In this document: one piece after another, positions 8,881 to 17,644 of the stretch
Layout of the letters: each line of letters opens with the position of its first letter
Position numbering within the stretch: the first letter of the stretch is position 1
Assembly: GCF_963664075.1 (NCBI RefSeq)
Contig: NZ_OY760916.1
Coordinates: forward strand, 779,501-843,500
Direction of reading: 5' to 3'
Source of the DNA: an uncultured Desulfobulbus sp.
GTDB taxonomy: Bacteria; Desulfobacterota; Desulfobulbia; Desulfobulbales; Desulfobulbaceae
DNA length: 64,000 nt
Made by a program: the position numbers and the translations under genes
Notes under the pieces: model-generated
What the model was told of the DNA's origin: nothing
Seen by the model: the letters and a program-made list of their open reading frames with translations, nothing else
Databases searched by the model: none

Positions 8881-8974
8881 TCGTAAAAAGTTAAAATGCT
8901 AAAAAATACCCATCGCAAAATCAGTATGTTACGAAGATCGGAACGTCGTTCTCGGAGCTTTTTACGAGAACGAC
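8881..8974. repeat. Hairpin repeat H1, copy 2 (flanks IS110 copy 1)
   Basis: TCGTAAAAAGTTAAAATGCT begins the repeat. It ends in the hairpin GTCGTTCTCGG (8945-8955), a short T-rich loop, and CGAGAACGAC (8965-8974). The IS110 element begins immediately after the second arm. The hairpin plus T stretch could also terminate transcription from the aminopeptidase gene. Confidence 0.8.
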
Positions 8975-8984
8975 ATCCATGATA

Positions 8985-9462
8985 AGTATAGTCAAGGGGA
9001 AAACGGAGATTTCCCGTATCCCCCTGGTATTAAGCCAATTCAGCTTTGCCGCTGACCTGATCCGGCCTCTGCTTCGTTGGGAGCGGAGGCCGGAGGGACG
9101 TTCCGAGAATGGGCCAGAGTGTAGCTCGTCGGAGGAACGGGCCTCCGGCTGGAGCGGGTGCAAGCTCGGTGTAATACCTAGAGATTTTCAATCACTCACC
9201 GCAATCCGATCTTTTTCATCCTGTTCCATGGGCCAACGTGATCACGCGACCAGACATCCATTTGCTGCATTCGAGGCCGGATACGGTTCATGTTCTCCCT
9301 CTATCCTCATTGACCTCGGCAGAAGATTGAGTTTGGGGCAACCCACCGGCCTCGAAACAATTTTATCGCAGTATCGCAAAATTCGCTTACAGAGTCGTTC
9401 TCGGCGAGGACCGACGGGAAGATCGTGGTTTTGGTAGAGCGTATGTTGTGCGTATAATTCTT
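8985..9462 (-). ncRNA. Candidate bridge RNA region of IS110 copy 1
   Basis: A long non-coding arm of the element. IS110 recombinases use an element-encoded bridge RNA with target- and donor-binding loops. Here GTCGTTCTCGG at 9394-9404 is identical to the first arm of the flanking hairpin (8945-8955). GACATCCAT at 9253-9261 equals the left junction (8972-8980), and TGCATTC at 9266-9272 equals part of the right end (10596-10602). The RNA's exact ends, strand and fold were not determined. Confidence 0.45.
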
Positions 9463-10494
9463 CTAAGCTGCTTTTTGTTCCTCACGGAAAACGAAGTCGG
9501 TTTGGCTTTTGTCAACTGACATCATGTACGCCACCAGCCTTCTGGCCACGGCAAGCGTTGCCCTGTTTCGGTTGCCTTTGCCCAGTTCCCGTTGATGTAC
9601 GGCTGCGAGTTGAGGATTCCAACGCGGTGCCAGTTTCGCGGCCTCGACCAAGATGGTCTGGAGGTTTTTGTTGCGTTTCTTGGAAATCGGCCCTCGCTGT
9701 TCCTTGCCGGCGGATTCCCGTTGTGCACTGCACAGGCCACAATAACTGATTGCTTGGCGAATAGAGCTGAATCGTGACGGAGGCCCGACCTCAAGTACCC
9801 AGGTCAGCGCAGTAACCTCGCCAACTCCAGGAATAGTCATCAATCGACCAACCCTTTCCTGGATTAAAGGATTTGTGCGCAAGGCCTGAAGTAGCCGTTT
9901 TTGAAAAGTTTGGAACATCTCAAATCCGCTACGGCTTAGCATGAGTAACTCCTTAACCGAAGATGGGACCTCATCAAGTCGATCCAATAACTCATGAAAA
10001 TATTTTTTGCCTCGAAGGCGCTTTTTATTGTAGCCCGCTCCAACCTCCATCAGTAGACCGGACATTTTGTTGTGCATTCTGACCGCTGTTCGTAACAGGT
10101 GGTTGCGATATCGCAGAACCCGCCGCAGTTCCCTGATTTCTTGCGGAAGCATGGTGCATTCCGGTAAGAGGTTGACCCGCAGGAGATCGGCAATTCTTTC
10201 CGCATCGGCCCGATCGTTTTTTTTCTTGGCAGCGGTGATAGCTCTGAGCATCTCAGGATGGGCCACTTTTAACTCAACGGCATAAGGTGCAAGAAAATCG
10301 TAGACCCAGCCAGTGAACATCGTGGCCTCCATCGCACCAATCCAAGGGCCAGGTAAGCCTTTTGCCCATGTTTTCAACGATGTTCTGTCAGAGGCTACCA
10401 TTCCTTGCTCAATGAGTCGACCATCGATGGTTTTGATGCAGTAGGCAATCATCTTCTTGTGAAGATCCAGTCCGATAAAGTACCATCTATTCAT
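9463..10494 (-). CDS. IS110-family DEDD transposase, copy 1
   Basis: A 343-residue recombinase. The N-terminal RuvC-like DEDD domain is seen in YFIGLDLHKK (first Asp), GAMEATMFTGW (Glu) and KNDRADAERIADLLR (Asp-x-x-Asp). The C-terminal transposase_20 domain carries the catalytic-serine region around LMTIPGVGEVTALTWVLEVGPPSRFSSIRQAISYCGL. The start at 10494 is preceded by GGAGG seven bases upstream. A longer frame to 10566 exists but has no such site. Family members cut and strand-exchange a circular intermediate into short target sequences chosen by an RNA guide. It differs from copy 2 at only a few residues (for example ERVGR versus EKVGR, and GKGN versus GQGN), so the copies are recent. Confidence 0.95.
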   Translation of the reverse strand: MNRWYFIGLDLHKKMIAYCIKTIDGRLIEQGMVASDRTSLKTWAKGLPGPWIGAMEATMFTGWVYDFLAPYAVELKVAHPEMLRAITAAKKKNDRADAERIADLLRVNLLPECTMLPQEIRELRRVLRYRNHLLRTAVRMHNKMSGLLMEVGAGYNKKRLRGKKYFHELLDRLDEVPSSVKELLMLSRSGFEMFQTFQKRLLQALRTNPLIQERVGRLMTIPGVGEVTALTWVLEVGPPSRFSSIRQAISYCGLCSAQRESAGKEQRGPISKKRNKNLQTILVEAAKLAPRWNPQLAAVHQRELGKGNRNRATLAVARRLVAYMMSVDKSQTDFVFREEQKAA

Positions 10495-10633
10495 AGAAAC
10501 CTCCTTGTGGCGTATTTTGGGCGAGCTGGTTCTCGACCCAACAGTTGCTAATAACATTATACCCACATGGAGGTTTCTCCCGTTTCAGGGACTTATGCAT
10601 TCAAACAAATTTGAGAAGCACAAAGAGGAGCAC

Positions 10634-11878
10634 ATGCAGCAACAGGAACCTGAAAAAAATCAGTCGGTATCGGAAATTCCAGGATCACCCGACGACTCAT
10701 CCAAACACCGCTTCTCCTTTAACCGTATGGAACTGGCCGGAGCCTTTGGCGATCTGGGGACCATGCTCCCCATCGTTATCGGCATGATCCTCTTAAACGG
10801 CCTCAGCCCGACCACGGTCTTTCTCTCTTTTGGCCTTTTTTATCTTATTTCCGGTATCTATTACGGTCTGCCCATTCCTGTGCAACCCCTGAAAGCTGTG
10901 GGGGCCATCGCCATTGCCTACCCGGCTCTGGTTACAGAATCGGTGATCGGGGCCACAGGTATCCTCTTTGGTGGGTTGCTGCTCGGGCTTTCGCTTACAG
11001 GCATGGTCGACCGGGTGGCACAGCTCTTTTCCCAGGCCGTGGTTCGCGGTATTCAGCTCACCCTTGGTCTGATCTTTCTGCGTAAAGGCTTCGAGCTGAT
11101 CATTCATAGAAATGTGTTCGTTTCGGGAGAGGCAGGCGCGCTGACAGGGCCGGTGATCAACCTCATTATCGGCGTGATCGTCTTTGGTCTCGTCTTATAC
11201 TTACTCAACAATAAACGGTATCCAGCCGCCTTAGCTGCACTGGCGTTGGGTATAGGGCTTGGTTTTATCCTCGGTGGTTTTTCCGCCCAAGGATTGTCGC
11301 TGGGGCCAACGGCTGTGCATATCGTTACCCCCACTCTCGCGGATTTCTGGACAGCGCTGGTTATGCTCGTCTTGCCGCAAATTCCCCTCACCATTGGCAA
11401 TGCCTGTGTGGGCACATCCAACACCTGTTCCACCCTGTTTTCCGGTAACCCCATGCTGATGAAAACCAAGGCAGGGAAGTTTGCCTTTACCATGGGCATG
11501 ATCAACTTCCCGGCCGGATTTTTTGGAGCGGTACCCATGTGCCACGGCACCGGGGGCTTGGCCGCTCACTACCGTTTTGGTGCCCGCACCGGTGGCGCTC
11601 CGATCATGCTCGGCATATTTTTCATTGTGATGGCCTTGGTGCTGGGAGAATTCGGATTTGCCCTGCTTGCGGCGATTCCCCAATCGGTGCTCGGCGTTCT
11701 GTTGGTCTTTGCCGGACTGGAATTATGCCCCCTGATGCGAAGTCTGAAGACCAATGAGGAATATTTCGTCGCTCTCTTAATTGCAGGTATTGCCCTGGTG
11801 GTCCCCAACATGGCCTGGGCATTTGTGACGGGGATTATCGTCGATTTGGCGATACGGAAGTTTGATATCAAAATTTGA
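10634..11878 (+). CDS. MOT1-type sulfate/molybdate transporter
   Basis: About 414 residues, strongly hydrophobic, with roughly 10-12 membrane segments. The N-terminal FNRMELAGAFGDLGTMLPIV and the central PLTIGNACVGTSN and VPMCHGTGGLAAHYRFGARTGG blocks are the signature segments of the MOT1-like branch of the SulP superfamily. Members import molybdate or sulfate across the inner membrane; which one cannot be told here. The ATG at 10634 has GAGGAG a few bases upstream. An upstream extension (to 10505) reads into the IS110 end and is rejected. The IS ends only about 26 bp before the start codon, so the native promoter has been displaced; expression would depend on the element or read-through. 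Confidence 0.88.
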   Translation: MQQQEPEKNQSVSEIPGSPDDSSKHRFSFNRMELAGAFGDLGTMLPIVIGMILLNGLSPTTVFLSFGLFYLISGIYYGLPIPVQPLKAVGAIAIAYPALVTESVIGATGILFGGLLLGLSLTGMVDRVAQLFSQAVVRGIQLTLGLIFLRKGFELIIHRNVFVSGEAGALTGPVINLIIGVIVFGLVLYLLNNKRYPAALAALALGIGLGFILGGFSAQGLSLGPTAVHIVTPTLADFWTALVMLVLPQIPLTIGNACVGTSNTCSTLFSGNPMLMKTKAGKFAFTMGMINFPAGFFGAVPMCHGTGGLAAHYRFGARTGGAPIMLGIFFIVMALVLGEFGFALLAAIPQSVLGVLLVFAGLELCPLMRSLKTNEEYFVALLIAGIALVVPNMAWAFVTGIIVDLAIRKFDIKI

Positions 11879-11883
11879 TAACC

Positions 11884-12021
11884 CGTGTCGCAGGCAAGGC
11901 CAGCTCCTTGCCTTCTGGTGTTGTCTAACTGGTGGAGGTGTGTCGCGAATAAGCTGGGGGGCACCTAACATGAGCCCACCTGCAGCCACCCAGACCCTGT
12001 AGGAGGGCCTTGCCCGCTACC
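11884..12021. repeat. Pair of inverted REP-like elements
   Basis: GTGTCGCAGGCAAGGCCAGC at 11884 and CTGTAGGAGGGCCTTGCCCG at 11997 are inverted copies of the REP-like palindrome. They sit between the convergent transporter and leuD genes and could act together as a bidirectional terminator. Confidence 0.55.
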
Positions 12022-12106
12022 AAGACTCGCCACTCAAGACAATGAAGCAAGGCCCCTCATTCTATAAAGACGAAGAGGCCTCCCCCCTCTAAAAAACAAT
12101 CACCCT

Positions 12107-12742
12107 TCAAAACAACCAGGGCGCCGCCACTTTCCGCTTTTCCTCGTAGGCACGAATGGCATCGGCCTGCAGCAAGGTCATGCCAATATCATCCAATCCC
12201 TCCAGCAACCTTTTTCTCCGATACTCTTCAATCTCAAAAACAATAACCTCGCCGCTCGGTGTGGTAATGCTCTGATCTTCCAGATTCACCGTCAAACGAT
12301 ACCCCTCATTCGCCTCGCCCTCGGCAAACAATCGATCAACAGCTGCGGTATCAAGGACAATGGCCAACAACCCGTTATTGACCGTATTATTAAAAAAGAT
12401 GTCGGCAAAGCTCGGGGCAATCACCACCCGAATCCCAAAATCAACCATGGCCCAGACCGCATGTTCCCGCGAAGAACCACAACCGTAGTTATCGCGAGCC
12501 AAAAGAATGCTGGCCCCTGCATAACGCGGTTGATTGAGAATGAACTCAGGATTCACCCTGCGTTTGCTGTGATCCATATAGGGTTCACCCGCGTCCAGAT
12601 AGCGCCAATCATCGAAGAGATTTGGCCCAAACCCGGTCTTGCCGATGGCTTTGAGATATTGTTTGGGGATGATCGCGTCAGTGTCGACGTTTGCTCGATC
12701 GATGGGAAGAACAACGCCCGTTTCGGTTGTAAATGGCTGCAT
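12107..12742 (-). CDS. leuD: 3-isopropylmalate dehydratase small subunit
   Basis: A 211-residue protein with the small-subunit swivelling domain of isopropylmalate isomerase. Visible are [23 protein letters not shown] near the start and the [35 protein letters not shown] core with the GSSREHA substrate-binding loop. With LeuC it converts 2-isopropylmalate to 3-isopropylmalate in leucine synthesis. The length is typical of the proteobacterial LeuD type. The ATG is preceded by a GGAG site. It lies downstream of leuC on the same strand, separated by about 270 bp of repeats, unusual for a pair that is normally tightly spaced. Confidence 0.97.
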   Translation of the reverse strand: MQPFTTETGVVLPIDRANVDTDAIIPKQYLKAIGKTGFGPNLFDDWRYLDAGEPYMDHSKRRVNPEFILNQPRYAGASILLARDNYGCGSSREHAVWAMVDFGIRVVIAPSFADIFFNNTVNNGLLAIVLDTAAVDRLFAEGEANEGYRLTVNLEDQSITTPSGEVIVFEIEEYRRKRLLEGLDDIGMTLLQADAIRAYEEKRKVAAPWLF

Positions 12743-13012
12743 ATATAATCTCCAGTATTCTATGTACTGTTATTGTATTTTTCATGAATCCGTGACGGCA
12801 GGTCACAAACAACGAATCTGCCGTACTGATGAATGCTCACGAATTTAGGTTTTTAACTGAATAGATTTCTCCCGCTGGTCGAAATGACAGAGTCGAGGAG
12901 GCTTTCCTTGCAGTATTGATATTGAAGTTGTTCAGGCATTTAGAATGCAATTAAAGAACAATCTCTTCCTAACCGTCATCCCGTCGCATCTAAGAGATCC
13001 CCTTTCACAATC
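12743..13012. repeat. Repeat-filled leuC-leuD spacer
   Basis: Contains ATGAATCCGTGACGGCAGGT (resembling the edge of H3), TTTCTCCCGCTGGTCGAAAT with GACAG, and ACCGTCATCCCGTCGCATCT with AAGAGATCCCC (halves of the 157-bp unit in opposite orientation). Together the last two can form a large hairpin inside the leuCD transcript. Confidence 0.6.
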
Positions 13013-14416
13013 TCACCCCATCTCCCGTACATCAACAAAATGCCCATGCACTGCAGCCGCAGCTGCCATTGCCGGACTCACCAAATGCGTCCGACCACCT
13101 TGTCCCTGGCGACCTTCAAAGTTTCTATTTGAGGTTGATGCGCAACGTTCACCAGCGGCCAAACGATCTGCATTCATGGCCAGACACATAGAACACCCCG
13201 GCTGCCGCCATTCAAAGCCTGCCTCCAGAAATACCTTATCCAACCCTTCCAGCTCAGCTTGCTGTTTTACCAGCCCAGACCCTGGCACAACCAGCGCCTG
13301 GGCAATAGTAGCAGCAACCTTCCTACCGCGAACAACAGCTGCAGCGGCACGCAGATCTTCAATCCGCCCGTTGGTGCAGGAGCCGATGAACACCTTATCT
13401 ACCTGGATTTCCTGCATCGGGGTTCCCGGCTGCAGATCCATATAAGCAAGCGCTTTGCGCATACTCTCTGCTTTCACTGTATCCTTTTCCTGACCGGGAT
13501 CCGGCACCACCCCGTGCACACCCACAACCATCTCCGGCGAAGTGCCCCAGCTGACCTGTGGCTCTATACTGGCGGCATCGATGCGAATTACCTGGTCAAA
13601 CTCTGCTCCGGGATCACTGTGTAATTCGCGCCAGGCCGTTTCCGCCTGTTCAAGCAGCGTACCCTCTGGTGCAAAGGGACGTCCTTTGACGTAGTCCAAT
13701 GTGGTTTGATCGACGCCAATCATCCCTGCCCGCGCGCCAGCCTCGATGGCCATATTGCAGACGGTCATGCGACCTTCCATGCTGAGCTTGGCAATGGCCT
13801 CACCACCAAACTCAATCACACATCCGGTGCCTCCAGCGGTTCCGATTTGACCAATGATGTGCAAGATCATGTCCTTTGCTGTAACACCGGTTCCCAATGT
13901 CCCCTCAACGCTGATCAACATCGAACGAGATTTTTTCATGACCAGACACTGGGTAGCGAGCACATGCTCAACCTCCGAGGTGCCAATGCCAAATGCCAGT
14001 GCACCAAAGGCACCATGGGTGGCCGTGTGTGAATCTCCACAGACCACGGTCATTCCCGGTAAGGTCGCACCCTGTTCCGGTCCGATGACGTGGACCACGC
14101 CCTGGCGCATGTCCTGAATCCCAAATTCAAGGATTCCAAATTCCGAGCAGTTGGCATCTAAAGTCTGCAGTTGCAACCGCGCAGCCGGATCAGCAGGTGG
14201 AACACTTCGATCCGTGGTCGGCACATTATGATCCGGTACCGCCAAAACTGACTCCCTGCGCCAAGGCTGCCGCCCCGCCAACCGTAACCCTTCAAAGGCC
14301 TGGGGCGAGGTCACCTCATGCACCAGATGCCGATCGATGTAGATCAAACTGGTGCCATTTTCATTGGTCTGCACCAGATGTGCATTCCATAACTTGTCGT
14401 ACAATGTTTTTTTCAT
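13013..14416 (-). CDS. leuC: 3-isopropylmalate dehydratase large subunit
   Basis: A 467-residue aconitase-superfamily subunit that binds the 4Fe-4S cluster. Cluster cysteines are visible in [18 protein letters not shown] and in [14 protein letters not shown]. Further signatures are [20 protein letters not shown] and [33 protein letters not shown], which carries substrate- and cluster-region residues. The length equals the usual LeuC. The start has GAGGAGG about ten bases upstream. It is transcribed with leuD. A decayed LysR gene lies divergently upstream, a typical place for a leucine-operon regulator, and an intact paralogue of that regulator is 5 kb away. Confidence 0.98.
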   Translation of the reverse strand: MKKTLYDKLWNAHLVQTNENGTSLIYIDRHLVHEVTSPQAFEGLRLAGRQPWRRESVLAVPDHNVPTTDRSVPPADPAARLQLQTLDANCSEFGILEFGIQDMRQGVVHVIGPEQGATLPGMTVVCGDSHTATHGAFGALAFGIGTSEVEHVLATQCLVMKKSRSMLISVEGTLGTGVTAKDMILHIIGQIGTAGGTGCVIEFGGEAIAKLSMEGRMTVCNMAIEAGARAGMIGVDQTTLDYVKGRPFAPEGTLLEQAETAWRELHSDPGAEFDQVIRIDAASIEPQVSWGTSPEMVVGVHGVVPDPGQEKDTVKAESMRKALAYMDLQPGTPMQEIQVDKVFIGSCTNGRIEDLRAAAAVVRGRKVAATIAQALVVPGSGLVKQQAELEGLDKVFLEAGFEWRQPGCSMCLAMNADRLAAGERCASTSNRNFEGRQGQGGRTHLVSPAMAAAAAVHGHFVDVREMG

Positions 14417-14500
14417 AGGGCATGTACCTCCTCATTTCAGTGATTTAGAATCATGGGATAACCCTCTGAATCTCCAATCTGCATTACGTGCTAAGAGCAT

Positions 14501-15048
14501 GGTAGGTTGGTGGTGAGGGACGAACCCCAACAAAAAATATGATTACCACTGAACCTCAGCTGTCGGTTAGAACAGCGAGATCCCTCACATGCGTTCGGGA
14601 TGACATCGTTGTTGCGGCCACAGCAAGGGCGTACTGCACCTCCCGGGGGTCATCTCGACCGAAGGGAGAGATCTCGTTTTTTCTGGCTGAGCATTGATGG
14701 TAATCAAAACAAAAAAAGTGCTTCAAATGTATTGTGATGCCCAGCTGAGTTTCAGTGGTGTTCAGATTTCTCTATAACCCACCAGATTCCATTTTCTCTA
14801 GGCCTCAACAGCAGCTCGAATGTAGGAGCCGGCCCTTGCCCGCGACCAAACTGCCCGAGAATGTAGGGAGAGTCTTATGCCTCCCAACTTGCAGGTAGAA
14901 ATAATCCTCTTATGCTGATAACTCAAATTCATTATTTTTATGAAATTTATTCCTGTGAAGAATAACTGTGAAGTGCAGAACTGCACCTTTCAGACAGATC
15001 AACCCTCCACCGTCATTTCGATCCCAAGAGAGGAATCTCGAGGGTGTA
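14501..15048. repeat. Mosaic of repeat families between leuC and the LysR pseudogene
   Basis: In order: an H2 arm (GGTAGGTTGGTGGTGAGGGA, 14501-14531); halves of the 157-bp unit around 14535-14612 and 14650-14690; a REP-like palindrome TGTAGGAGCCGGCCCTTGCC at 14821-14847; and GTCATTTCGATCCCAAGAGA at about 15011. No gene is supported here. Short frames are repeat-encoded. Confidence 0.7.
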
Positions 15049-15057
15049 GCTGACAGC

Positions 15058-15533
15058 TAGGACACCAACACCCTCCAAGCTTTTCTAGCAGTCGCCGAAA
15101 CCGGCTCATTTTCTTTGGCCGGTAAGCAACTTTTTCTCACCTAACCCGCTGTTAGTAAACGCATTGCATCCCTTGATGACGAACTCGCTGTCAAACTTTT
15201 TGAGCGGCTGAGCAAACGAGTATTGCTCACCGAAGCGGGGAGGGCGTTTTTGCCGCAGGCCCAGCATATCGTCCAGGAAATTGCAGAGTGCAAACAGAGG
15301 ATTGTTGACCTTTCCGGGGAGGTCAGCGGTATACTGGAACTGGCCACAAACCACCATATAGGATTGCACCGATTGCCTTCGTGTTTACGCAGCAATAGCA
15401 TGCAGTACCCAAAGGTGGAATTTGCGCTGCAGTTTATGGATTCGGAAAGATGCTGTGTAGCCGTAGCCGATGGAAGGTTGGAGATGGCAGTAGTCACTCT
15501 GCCCCAGATACGCACAGAAAAACTGAATATTGA
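15058..15533 (+). pseudogene. LysR-family regulator, decayed and truncated paralogue
   Basis: Reading from 15061 gives DTNTLQAFLAVAETGSFSLA, closely matching the intact regulator at 19992-20852. The equivalent of its start codon is TAG (15058-15060). A TAA interrupts the helix-turn-helix at 15142-15144, where the intact copy has Gln. The frame then continues uninterrupted (for example ERLSKRVLLTEAGRAFLPQA and HHIGLHRLPS) until hairpin repeat H1 at about 15535. Everything beyond about residue 157, the bulk of the effector domain, is missing. It is divergent from leuC, suggesting it once controlled leuCD. No frameshift is present, so decay looks recent or the remaining frame drifts slowly. Confidence 0.9.
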
Positions 15534-15536
15534 TGG

Positions 15537-15632
15537 CTTCGTAAAAAGTCGGAAGCCGAAAAATCACATATTGCGAAATGAATAGATTACGAAGATCGGA
15601 ACGTCGTTCTCGGGGCTTTTTACGAGAACGAC
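15537..15632. repeat. Hairpin repeat H1, copy 3 (flanks IS110 copy 2)
   Basis: CGTAAAAAGTCGGAAGCCGA, then ATTACGAAGATCGGAACGTC, the hairpin arms GTCGTTCTCGG and CGAGAACGAC (ending at 15632). Its 5' half differs clearly from copy 2, so this is a separate repeat copy and not a duplicated IS flank. The IS follows directly. Confidence 0.8.
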
Positions 15633-15650
15633 ATCCATGATATCCATGAT

Positions 15651-16129
15651 AAGTATAGTCAAGGGGAAAACGGAGATTTCCCGTATCCCCCTGGTATTAA
15701 GCCAATTCAGCTTTGCCGCTGACCTGATCCGGCCTCTGCTTCGTTGGGAGCGGAGGCCGGAGGGACGTTCCGAGAATGGGCCAGAGTGTAGCTCGTCGGA
15801 GGAACGGGCCTCCGGCTGGAGCGGGTGCAAGCTCGGTGTAATACCTAGAGATTTTCAATCACTCACCGCAATCCGATCTTTTTCATCCTGTTCCATGGGC
15901 CAACGTGATCACGCGACCAGACATCCATTTGCTGCATTCGAGGCCGGATACGGTTCATGTTCTCCCTCTATCCTCATTGACCTCGGCAGAAGATTGAGTT
16001 TGGGGCAACCCACCGGCCTCGAAACAATTTTATCGCAGTATCGCAAAATTCGCTTACAGAGTCGTTCTCGGCGAGGACCGACGGGAAGATCGTGGTTTTG
16101 GTAGAGCGTATGTTGTGCGTATAATTCTT
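15651..16129 (-). ncRNA. Candidate bridge RNA region of IS110 copy 2
   Basis: Same non-coding arm as in copy 1. GTCGTTCTCGG recurs at 16061-16071 and equals the arm of the neighbouring hairpin. Exact RNA limits were not determined. Confidence 0.45.
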
Positions 16130-17161
16130 CTAAGCTGCTTTTTGTTCCTCACGGAAAACGAAGTCGGTTTGGCTTTTGTCAACTGACATCATGTACGCCA
16201 CCAGCCTTCTGGCCACGGCAAGCGTTGCCCTGTTTCGGTTGCCTTGGCCCAGTTCCCGTTGATGTACGGCTGCGAGTTGAGGATTCCAACGCGGTGCCAG
16301 TTTCGCGGCCTCGACCAAGATGGTCTGGAGGTTTTTGTTGCGTTTCTTGGAAATCGGCCCTCGCTGTTCCTTGCCGGCGGATTCCCGTTGTGCACTGCAC
16401 AGGCCACAATAACTGATTGCTTGGCGAATAGAGCTGAATCGTGACGGAGGCCCGACCTCAAGTACCCAGGTCAGCGCAGTAACCTCGCCAACTCCAGGAA
16501 TAGTCATCAATCGACCAACCTTTTCCTGGATTAAAGGATTTGTGCGCAAGGCCTGAAGTAGCCGTTTTTGAAAAGTTTGGAACATCTCAAATCCGCTACG
16601 GCTTAGCATGAGTAACTCCTTAACCGAAGATGGGACCTCATCAAGTCGATCCAATAACTCATGAAAATATTTTTTGCCTCGAAGGCGCTTTTTATTGTAG
16701 CCCGCTCCAACCTCCATCAGTAGACCGGACATTTTGTTGTGCATTCTGACCGCTGTTCGTAACAGGTGGTTGCGATATCGCAGAACCCGCCGCAGTTCCC
16801 TGATTTCTTGCGGAAGCATGGTGCATTCCGGTAAGAGGTTGACCCGCAGGAGATCGGCAATTCTTTCCGCATCGGCCCGATCGTTTTTTTTCTTGGCAGC
16901 GGTGATAGCTCTGAGCATCTCAGGATGGGCCACTTTTAACTCAACGGCATAAGGTGCAAGAAAATCGTAGACCCAGCCAGTGAACATCGTGGCCTCCATC
17001 GCACCAATCCAAGGGCCAGGTAAGCCTTTTGCCCATGTTTTCAACGATGTTCTGTCAGAGGCTACCATTCCTTGCTCAATGAGTCGACCATCGATGGTTT
17101 TGATGCAGTAGGCAATCATCTTCTTGTGAAGATCCAGTCCGATAAAGTACCATCTATTCAT
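16130..17161 (-). CDS. IS110-family DEDD transposase, copy 2
   Basis: A 343-residue recombinase almost identical to that of copy 1, with the same DEDD residues (GLDLHKK, GAMEATMF, KNDRADAERIADLL) and C-terminal IPGVGEVTALTW region. The start at 17161 again follows GGAGG by seven bases. The reading frame is intact, so both copies could encode active enzyme. The few differences include Lys for Arg in QEKVGRLM and Gln for Lys in ELGQGN. Confidence 0.95.
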   Translation of the reverse strand: MNRWYFIGLDLHKKMIAYCIKTIDGRLIEQGMVASDRTSLKTWAKGLPGPWIGAMEATMFTGWVYDFLAPYAVELKVAHPEMLRAITAAKKKNDRADAERIADLLRVNLLPECTMLPQEIRELRRVLRYRNHLLRTAVRMHNKMSGLLMEVGAGYNKKRLRGKKYFHELLDRLDEVPSSVKELLMLSRSGFEMFQTFQKRLLQALRTNPLIQEKVGRLMTIPGVGEVTALTWVLEVGPPSRFSSIRQAISYCGLCSAQRESAGKEQRGPISKKRNKNLQTILVEAAKLAPRWNPQLAAVHQRELGQGNRNRATLAVARRLVAYMMSVDKSQTDFVFREEQKAA

Positions 17162-17338
17162 AGAAACCTCCTTGTGGCGTATTTTGGGCGAGCTGGTTCT
17201 CGACCCAACAGTTGCTAATAACATTATACCCACATGGAGGTTTCTCCCGTTTCAGGGACTTATGCATTCAAACAATCTTGATGATCTCGCGAGATGTCAA
17301 AACACAAGACTTCAAGACTTGACCCCGTGTCATGCTTT

Positions 17339-17644
17339 TCAAGAATTCGCTGGATCTATTTGGTTCCTCAAGAGTAACTCGCTGAAATTTTCGTATAGGT
17401 CCCGTCGGTGGGCAATAGCCCATACGATGACGATTTTTTCTGAAGTATTTATCTTGTAAATAATCCGATAGCGCATGAACCTGTAAGAGCGAAAACCAGT
17501 TAAATCGGCCTGCAGTTCTTTACCGAGGGTTGGGTTTTGAGCCAATTCTTTGAGTGCCGCCCTTGCAGCACTCTTTATTTCAGAGGAAAATTTCTTCCCG
17601 ATCTCGTTGGCAGTGGATGTCAGTTTGACCTGATACAGCATCAA
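17339..17644 (-). CDS. RelE/ParE-family toxin
   Basis: A 101-residue basic protein with the RelE/ParE fold pattern: an N-terminal helical hairpin (SSEIKSAARAALKELAQNP), then the strand segment LTGFRSYRFMRYRIIYKIN and the C-terminal VIVWAIAHRRDLYE, which carries the typical basic residues and Tyr near the end. RelE members cleave mRNA on the ribosome, whereas ParE members poison gyrase; sequence alone does not decide. The start overlaps the stop of the upstream antitoxin by 4 bp. The last residues (NQIDPANS) run close to the IS110 end, but the gene appears complete. Confidence 0.85.
   Translation of the reverse strand: MMLYQVKLTSTANEIGKKFSSEIKSAARAALKELAQNPTLGKELQADLTGFRSYRFMRYRIIYKINTSEKIVIVWAIAHRRDLYENFSELLLRNQIDPANS

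Larger units (their letters stand above)
8975..10608 (-). mobile_element. IS110-family insertion sequence, copy 1
   Basis: The ends were inferred by comparing the two copies. On the left both share sequence from the H1 hairpin onward (ATCCATGATAAGTATAG). On the right identity ends after GCATTCAAACAA. The element is about 1.63 kb and carries one DEDD transposase on the minus strand. About 480 bp of non-coding DNA lie downstream of the transposase and only about 115 bp upstream. That asymmetry resembles the IS1111-type arrangement, in which the guide RNA is encoded downstream. No flanking target duplication is seen, as expected for the family. Confidence 0.85.
15633..17275 (-). mobile_element. 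IS110-family insertion sequence, copy 2
   Basis: Nearly identical to copy 1 over about 1.63 kb. The left junction carries a tandem doubling of ATCCATGAT absent from copy 1. Identity on the right ends at GCATTCAAACAA (17275). Insertion lies at the hairpin that truncates the LysR pseudogene. Confidence 0.85.

Noticed and set aside
8979..9437. 152-codon plus-strand frame in the IS110 non-coding arm
   Set aside because: Present in both copies only because they are nearly identical; composition is unlike a protein gene, and the region is better explained as non-coding RNA.
10505..10633. Upstream extension of the MOT1 transporter frame
   Set aside because: It reads into the IS110 right end and is also found downstream of copy 2, so it is not part of the native gene. 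The ATG at 10634 has its own ribosome site.
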